Source of the DNA: CBFGTA01 sp965651595
GTDB lineage: Bacteria > Actinomycetota > Actinomycetes > S36-B12 > UBA10799
Assembly (NCBI GenBank): GCA_965651595.1
Contig: CBFGTA010000084.1
Coordinates: forward strand, 1 to 9,844
Length of the DNA: 9,844 bases
Direction: 5' to 3'
The notes under the pieces: model-generated
The model's input: the letters and a program-made list of their open reading frames with translations, nothing else
What the model was told of the DNA's origin: nothing
Databases searched by the model: none
Translations under genes and position numbers: made by a program
Part shown: positions 5,897 through 9,844 of the stretch, piece after piece
Layout of the letters: each line of letters begins with the position of its first letter
Position numbering within the stretch: position 1 is the first letter of the stretch

Positions 5897-5985
5897 CCAG
5901 ATTCGGTGGAAAAATTTGGCGCAGGGTCTTGTGGATCTCTGTGGAAATGTTAAGCTACTCCAGCTTGGGTGGAAAAGTTTGGCAC
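5897..5985 (+). repeat. Pair of 26-bp imperfect direct repeats upstream of the protease gene
   Basis: Copy 1 is 5897-5922 and copy 2 is 5960-5985, both in the same orientation. They share CCAG, then GGTGGAAAA, then TTTGGC, with four mismatches over 26 positions. The offset is 63 bp, about six helical turns. Two shorter relatives, TGTGGATCT (5930-5938) and TGTGGAAAT (5940-5948), lie between them. The candidate promoter sits between the copies and copy 2 begins near the expected transcript start, an arrangement that would suit an operator. The remainder of the 158-nt gap 5891-6048 holds only the promoter and Shine-Dalgarno. Confidence 0.6.
5929..5956 (+). promoter_or_regulatory. Candidate promoter of the subtilase gene
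   Basis: An extended -10, TGTTAAGCT (5948-5956; TGn then TAnnnT), lies 16 nt downstream of TTGTGG (5929-5934), a half-matching -35. Transcription would begin near 5963, giving a leader of about 86 nt. This is plausible but unproven. Confidence 0.4.
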
Positions 5986-6027
5986 CTGAGTTGGCCTGCA
6001 GGGTTTGCGGGTTAAAGCAACGGGGTC

Positions 6028-6037
6028 AGAAGGAGAG
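6028..6037 (+). promoter_or_regulatory. Shine-Dalgarno of the subtilase gene
   Basis: AGAAGGAGAG is strongly complementary to the 16S 3' end. The AGGAG core ends 13 nt before the ATG at 6049, a little far, but no closer start keeps the signal peptide intact. Confidence 0.65.
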
Positions 6038-6048
6038 AACGTCACACG

Positions 6049-7884
6049 ATGAGGATTACGAAACAATGGCGTCGCGCGGGCATCACCGCGTCGGCCGGGG
6101 CCGTGGCCACAGTTGTTCTGGTCGGAATCGCCCAGGCGCCGTTGGCCTCTGAGGTCGCACAGCCAGGTGTTGGGGATGATTTGGCAGTCCAAGCTGTGGA
6201 TGTCAGCCCACGTCCGAGTGTTAGTCAGAAGCCAGCGGTCGTTGCGAAGTCCGTCGGTGCTCGGGAACGTGCCACAGTCACCTGGGCTACAGTCACTGAT
6301 GAGGGCTTCTCAGTGGCCGAACAGAAGGTCCGCGGTCGCGAGGCAGCACGGAAGGCGATTCGACAAGCCCAAGGCACCGAAAACGTCGTCGCGGTTGAAG
6401 TCGATCGATTCGAACAGCTCATCAGCCCCATCGAAGGCACCGCTGGCCAGTCCGCTAATGGAACCAGCAACGATCCTCGACGCAGCGAACTCTGGGCTCT
6501 CGACACCTTGGAAGCGGAGGCAGCCTGGGAGCACAGCACGGGCGAAGGCGTCGTTGTGGCCGTGGTCGATACCGGTGTTGATGCAAGTCACGAGGACCTC
6601 AACGGTCGGGTCATCCCGGGGGCTTCCTTCGTGGACCCGACAACTGATGGAACGGTGGACGGTGGAGGCCACGGCACCCACGTTGCCGGAACAATTGTTG
6701 CCAATGCCAACAACGGCATTGGAATCGCGGGCGTTGCACCCGGCGCGAAGGTCTTGCCGGTGCAGGTCCTCAACCATGAGGGTTGGGGCTACACCTCCGA
6801 TGTTGCCGCGGGTCTTGCTTGGGCTGCCGATAACGGAGCCCACATCATCAATATGAGCCTGGGAAGCAGCAAGCCGAGCGAACTGATGGAGGCAGTCGTT
6901 GACTACGCATCCGGTAGGGGAGCGCTCCTCATTGCCTCTGCGGGCAATGCGGGAACGTGGGGGCCAGCCTATCCCGCGATGTACCCAGGTGTTGTAGCTG
7001 TCAGCGCCGTCGACTGGTGGGGCTGGAAAACGATGTTTTCGAATTTTGGCGACCATATTGGGTTCGCTGCCCCCGGCGAAAACATCCTGTCCACCGTGCC
7101 CGGGACCGATGGCTATCGGTGGGCCGATGGTACGTCAATGGCAAGCCCGCACGTGGCTGGAGTCGCAGCACTGGTGATGGCGGCGACTGACACAGGACTC
7201 CTGGATTCACCTACTGTACTGAGCGCGATGCGGGATGCCGCTGTGATGGTCGAACAACACCGACCAGGTGTCATCGAGTACGAGTTCGACCCTGAAGGAC
7301 GCCGCACCACATCGTGCCTGTTTTCTCCCATCGACCCCGCTTACGAGGAGTGCCATCGGTGGCGCGATCGGATCTATCTCGGCAATGGCATTGTTCACGC
7401 CCACGCAGCGGTCTGTACTGTGACCGATTGCCGCGAACCCGGTGATCCTCAACCGTCGACCACCCCGGACCCGACGCCGACAGCCACGGACCCGGGAACT
7501 CCGGATCCAACGCCGACGCACACCGCTGATCCGGACCCGACGCCCACGTCTGATCCGGACCCGACGCCTACGGATCCGGGGACACCGAGCCCCGATCCTT
7601 CGAGCCCGGACCCGACGCCGACGGCGCCCTCCAATCCGGTGAAGGCGCATGTGGTCGAAACGAGTAACTGGGGAAGCGGCTACTGCGCATCAGTGACGGT
7701 CACGACGACGAGTGCCCAGCCAGTTGTGTGGTCGGTGACCATACCAAAGTCGAAGCCCATCACAACAGTGTGGAGCGCCGAATGGTCACAGACAGCGACC
7801 GAACTGCGCGCTTCCGGCGCGTCGTGGAACCGAACGATCACTGCTGCACAGCCAGCGAGCTTCGGTTTCTGCGCAGGCAACTAG
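6049..7884 (+). CDS. Secreted subtilisin-like serine protease (S8) with C-terminal CBM2-like domain
   Basis: A 611-residue exported protease. Residues 1 to about 34 form a signal peptide: basic MRITKQWRRAG, a hydrophobic core, then APLASE. Residues 35 to about 140 are a propeptide-like region. The catalytic domain (about 150-458) has D174 (VVDTG), H208 (GGHGTHVAGT), N300 (SAGNAG) and S363 (GTSMASPHVAG), so it should be active. A cysteine-containing insertion (C423, C435) precedes the end of the fold at GNGIVHAHAAV; C456 and C461 follow. Residues 465-530 are a linker rich in Pro, Thr and Asp (DPTPT units). Residues 531-611 resemble a family 2 carbohydrate-binding module: W541 in NWGSGY, W575, W593 in ASWNRTI, and the FGF end; C546 and C608 may pair. 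The likely role is extracellular proteolysis anchored to a polysaccharide. The protease call is very secure; the CBM2 call rests on motif pattern only. Confidence 0.93.
   Translation: MRITKQWRRAGITASAGAVATVVLVGIAQAPLASEVAQPGVGDDLAVQAVDVSPRPSVSQKPAVVAKSVGARERATVTWATVTDEGFSVAEQKVRGREAARKAIRQAQGTENVVAVEVDRFEQLISPIEGTAGQSANGTSNDPRRSELWALDTLEAEAAWEHSTGEGVVVAVVDTGVDASHEDLNGRVIPGASFVDPTTDGTVDGGGHGTHVAGTIVANANNGIGIAGVAPGAKVLPVQVLNHEGWGYTSDVAAGLAWAADNGAHIINMSLGSSKPSELMEAVVDYASGRGALLIASAGNAGTWGPAYPAMYPGVVAVSAVDWWGWKTMFSNFGDHIGFAAPGENILSTVPGTDGYRWADGTSMASPHVAGVAALVMAATDTGLLDSPTVLSAMRDAAVMVEQHRPGVIEYEFDPEGRRTTSCLFSPIDPAYEECHRWRDRIYLGNGIVHAHAAVCTVTDCREPGDPQPSTTPDPTPTATDPGTPDPTPTHTADPDPTPTSDPDPTPTDPGTPSPDPSSPDPTPTAPSNPVKAHVVETSNWGSGYCASVTVTTTSAQPVVWSVTIPKSKPITTVWSAEWSQTATELRASGASWNRTITAAQPASFGFCAGN
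7444..7638 (+). repeat. Degenerate repeat encoding the Pro/Thr/Asp linker
   Basis: Repeated GAYCCGACGCC-type units encode DPTPT and DPGTP blocks between the protease domain and the C-terminal module. Linkers of this kind keep catalytic and carbohydrate-binding domains apart in secreted actinobacterial enzymes. Confidence 0.8.
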
Positions 7885-7894
7885 CCTGAATGGG

Positions 7895-7915
7895 CGCCCC
7901 CTTGTTCGGTGGGCG
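7895..7915 (+). terminator. Hairpin just after the subtilase stop
   Basis: CGCCC (7895-7899) pairs with GGGCG (7911-7915), with two more pairs inside a mismatch. It lies 10 nt after the TAG. There is no T-run, as is common for actinobacterial terminators, so it is a weaker candidate than the next hairpin. Confidence 0.4.
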
Positions 7916-7924
7916 TACGGTCAA

Positions 7925-7965
7925 GCAGTCCGGGTCAGTCTCCTCGTGAGTCTGGCCCGGACTGC
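7925..7965 (+). terminator. Strong GC-rich hairpin, probable terminator
   Basis: GCAGTCCGGGTCAG (7925-7938) pairs with CTGGCCCGGACTGC (7952-7965) over 14 bp with one G-U pair. A T-T mismatch follows, then three more pairs closing a 5-nt loop. No T-tract follows. It lies 40 nt after the protease stop and about 30 nt before the ndh promoter, so it probably insulates the two units. Since the stem is nearly palindromic it could also work on the other strand. Confidence 0.65.
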
Positions 7966-7996
7966 CTCGTTCAAGCATGCTGCTGACGGTGCGCAG

Positions 7997-8025
7997 TTGA
8001 GTCCGGCTTCATATCCCCCGATAAT
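7997..8025 (+). promoter_or_regulatory. Promoter of ndh, predicted leaderless
   Basis: TTGAGT (7997-8002) and GATAAT (8020-8025) are separated by exactly 17 nt, a good housekeeping-sigma promoter. The -10 ends 7 nt before the ATG at 8033, so the transcript should start at the start codon. No Shine-Dalgarno precedes the ATG. This is the best promoter match I see in the window. Confidence 0.7.
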
Positions 8026-8032
8026 GGGCTCC

Positions 8033-9430
8033 ATGAGCGATGCTCCCGAGAACCGGTTACACAGGACTGTCGTCGTAGGATCCGGTTTCGGCGGGCTGTT
8101 CGCGGCGCGAGCCTTGCGAAAGGCTCCCGTCGAGGTGACCCTTATCAGTAAGACCACTCACCACACCTTCCAACCCTTGCTCTATCAGGTGGGGACGGGA
8201 ATCCTGAGCCAGGGCGAAATCGCCCCAGCCACTCGCGAAATTCTCAAACGTCAAGAACGCACCCAAGTCCTACTCGGAGAAGTGGTCGACGTCGACCCAG
8301 GCGCGAAGACGGTGACGTCTGAGGTCAGGGGCATGACCACCGTCACCGAGTACGACACGCTCATCGTGGCCGCCGGTGCGCGCACATCGTACTTCGGTAA
8401 CGATGACTTCGAAATGTTCGCACCGGGACTGAAGAGTATTGACGATGCACTTGAGGTTCGCGGTCGAATATTCGGGGCCTTCGAGCTCGCCGAACTCCAA
8501 AGTGACCCGGAAGAAGCCGCGCCGTGGCTGACGTTCGCCGTCGTCGGTGCCGGACCCACCGGTGTCGAAGTGGCTGGCCAGATCGTTGAACTGGCCCAGC
8601 GAGCGATTCGGGACGATTTCCGACGTATCGATCCTCGCGATGTGCGGGTCGTCCTCATAGACGGGGGCGATGCGGTGCTCAAGAGTTTCGGCCCCCGTCA
8701 GTCCGCTCACGCCCATAAGCAGCTCGAGAAGATGGGCATCGATATCAAGCTCAACGCGATGGTCCGCGACGTAGACACCGACACCGTCACGATTGAGTAC
8801 CACAACGGTCACACCGAGGTGCTCGCCGCCAAGTGCAAGGTGTGGGCGGCTGGCGTTGAGGCCACGCCCTTGACTGCGGTACTGCGCGATCGAACCGGTG
8901 TCTCCCTCGACCGAGCTGGCCGTGTCCAGGTTCAGCCCGATCTCACCATTCCGGGGCATCCCGATATTTTCGTCATCGGTGACATGGCTGCACTTGATAA
9001 CCTGCCGGGCGTAGCCCAAGTGGCGATGCAGGGGGGAAAGTACGCCGCGAGTCAAATCCGTCGCCAAGCCAGTGGTGATCCGCGTGACCCGGCCCCGTTC
9101 AAGTACTTCGACAAGGGATCGATGGCGACTATCTCCCGGTTCCGAGCAGTCGCCAACGCTGGGCCCTTCCAGCTACGCGGATTCATCGCCTGGCTGGCAT
9201 GGCTGTTCATCCACATCATGTATCTCGTGGGATTCCATCAGCGACTATCGACCCTGGGCCACTGGTTCATCGCGTTCATCGGCCGTTCGCGGACTGAACG
9301 AACCGTCACCACCTACCAAGCCCTGGGTTCGCAATTGCTGATTTCTGACGCAGAACGACAACAAACCCATCTGCACACGCTGTCCGACGGCCACTATTCG
9401 CCGCCGTCGACAGTCGGTGATGGTCGATAG
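8033..9430 (+). CDS. ndh: Type II NADH:quinone oxidoreductase (NDH-2)
   Basis: A 465-residue single-subunit flavoprotein that passes electrons from NADH to membrane quinone without pumping protons. The FAD motif VVVGSGFGG is at residues 13-21. Next come THHTFQPLLYQVGTG and the NADH-binding motif VVGAGPTGVEVAG, with G172, G174 and G177. FVIGDMAAL and GVAQVAMQGGKYAA complete the flavin and quinone region. Residues about 383-402 (GFIAWLAWLFIHIMYLVGF) are the C-terminal membrane-anchoring stretch typical of actinobacterial Ndh. I place the start at ATG 8033. An in-frame GTG at 7946 would lie inside the upstream hairpin and add 29 unconserved residues, and an in-frame ATG at 8024 lies inside the -10 box. 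The end overlaps the response regulator by 11 nt. Length and motifs are normal. Confidence 0.95.
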   Translation: MSDAPENRLHRTVVVGSGFGGLFAARALRKAPVEVTLISKTTHHTFQPLLYQVGTGILSQGEIAPATREILKRQERTQVLLGEVVDVDPGAKTVTSEVRGMTTVTEYDTLIVAAGARTSYFGNDDFEMFAPGLKSIDDALEVRGRIFGAFELAELQSDPEEAAPWLTFAVVGAGPTGVEVAGQIVELAQRAIRDDFRRIDPRDVRVVLIDGGDAVLKSFGPRQSAHAHKQLEKMGIDIKLNAMVRDVDTDTVTIEYHNGHTEVLAAKCKVWAAGVEATPLTAVLRDRTGVSLDRAGRVQVQPDLTIPGHPDIFVIGDMAALDNLPGVAQVAMQGGKYAASQIRRQASGDPRDPAPFKYFDKGSMATISRFRAVANAGPFQLRGFIAWLAWLFIHIMYLVGFHQRLSTLGHWFIAFIGRSRTERTVTTYQALGSQLLISDAERQQTHLHTLSDGHYSPPSTVGDGR

Positions 9431-9844
9431 CTCGACCTCGGCATCCGACTCGGAAGCCGAGCTGACCACCATTGTAGTGGCCGAGGATGACGCCCTCATC
9501 CGACTCGACCTGGTGGAAATGCTGCGCGAGTCAGGTTACGAGGTGGTCGGCAGTGCGGCGGACGGGATCGAAGCTATCGACCTGGTCAATTCTGTCCGTC
9601 CCGATGTCGTCCTGCTCGACGTCAAGATGCCCCGACTAGACGGACTCAGCGCCGCGGAACACATCGGCGCACTTGGAACAACCGCGATCGTGATGTTGAC
9701 GGCCTTCGGCGACGCTGACTTGGTTCAGCGAGCAACCGACGCGGGGGCGTTGGGTTACCTCATAAAACCGGTGAGTGTAGAGGAGATTAGGCCAGCCATC
9801 GAGGTGGCCCGCATTCGGTTCGCCGAACAACAGCAACTCCGGTC
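9420..9844 (+). CDS. pdtaR: PdtaR-type response regulator, N-terminal receiver domain (3' end outside window)
   Basis: 141 codons of a response regulator that runs off the window. After a 16-residue polar N-terminus comes a complete receiver domain: acidic E22, D23 and D24 in VVAEDDALIRLDL, phosphoacceptor D67 in LLDVKMPRLDG, T94 in MLTAFGD, and K116 in YLIKP. The phrasing AEDDALIRLDLVEMLRESGYEVVG and the AIEVARIRF helix closely resemble M. tuberculosis PdtaR (Rv1626). That protein has a C-terminal ANTAR RNA-binding domain and is phosphorylated by the histidine kinase PdtaS. The ANTAR part would lie beyond 9844 and is not seen. The ATG (or GTG at 9417, same frame) overlaps the end of ndh by 11 nt, with no strong Shine-Dalgarno, suggesting coupled translation. 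The kinase is not in the window. Confidence 0.88.
   Translation, partial: MVDSSTSASDSEAELTTIVVAEDDALIRLDLVEMLRESGYEVVGSAADGIEAIDLVNSVRPDVVLLDVKMPRLDGLSAAEHIGALGTTAIVMLTAFGDADLVQRATDAGALGYLIKPVSVEEIRPAIEVARIRFAEQQQLR

Noticed and set aside
5995..6002. CCTGCAGG palindrome
   Set aside because: Eight-base palindrome explainable by chance; no repeat or context supports a function.
6310..7056. Long frames on both strands inside the subtilase
   Set aside because: Both overlap the intact S8 catalytic domain and show no family motif.
7946..8032. Longer ndh start at GTG 7946
   Set aside because: It lies in the loop of the strong hairpin and upstream of the promoter, and would add 29 residues with no family resemblance before the FAD motif.
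8270..9067. 265-codon open frame on the minus strand inside ndh
   Set aside because: Shadow of ndh; no domain signature, no promoter or SD context.

Overview
This window reads as chromosomal DNA of a high-GC Actinomycetota (actinobacterium); order and genus cannot be fixed from the sequence. The evidence is the gene order aroC-aroK-aroB-aroQ-M24 peptidase-efp-nusB, which is the actinobacterial shikimate/efp cluster known from Mycobacterium and Streptomyces, together with GTG starts, promoters that look leaderless, and a PdtaR-type response regulator. All supported genes lie on the + strand.

Region 1 (1-4960) is the housekeeping cluster. The 3' part of aroC runs into aroK (1-nt overlap), then aroB (4-nt overlap). 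After a 51-nt gap with a candidate leaderless promoter come aroQ, an M24 Xaa-Pro peptidase (3-nt gap), efp (62-nt gap with a good Shine-Dalgarno) and nusB (8-nt gap). AroB, AroQ, AroK and AroC catalyse steps 2, 3, 5 and 7 of chorismate synthesis. EF-P and NusB serve translation and transcription of stable RNA.

Region 2 (4961-6048) is less ordinary. A tRNA gene with a Leu-type CAA anticodon, Leu-like D-arm and A73, but a short class I variable loop, ends in an encoded CCA. One nucleotide later begins a YgjP/SprT-like zinc metallopeptidase gene, whose only Shine-Dalgarno-like sequence lies in the tRNA acceptor strand. The 158-nt gap that follows holds a long imperfect direct repeat 63 bp apart and four GTGGA-core motifs around a candidate promoter.

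Region 3 (6049-7965) is a secreted subtilisin-family (S8) protease with an intact D/H/N/S active site, a Pro/Thr/Asp-rich linker and a C-terminal domain that looks like a family 2 carbohydrate-binding module. Two hairpins follow it.

Region 4 (7966-9844) is a type II NADH dehydrogenase with a convincing promoter placed so that its mRNA would begin at the ATG. It overlaps by 11 nt a response regulator of the PdtaR type that runs off the window before its expected ANTAR domain. The points most worth a second look are the tRNA/peptidase junction, the short-arm CAA tRNA, the protease-CBM2 fusion with its repeated upstream motif, and the leaderless promoter of ndh.
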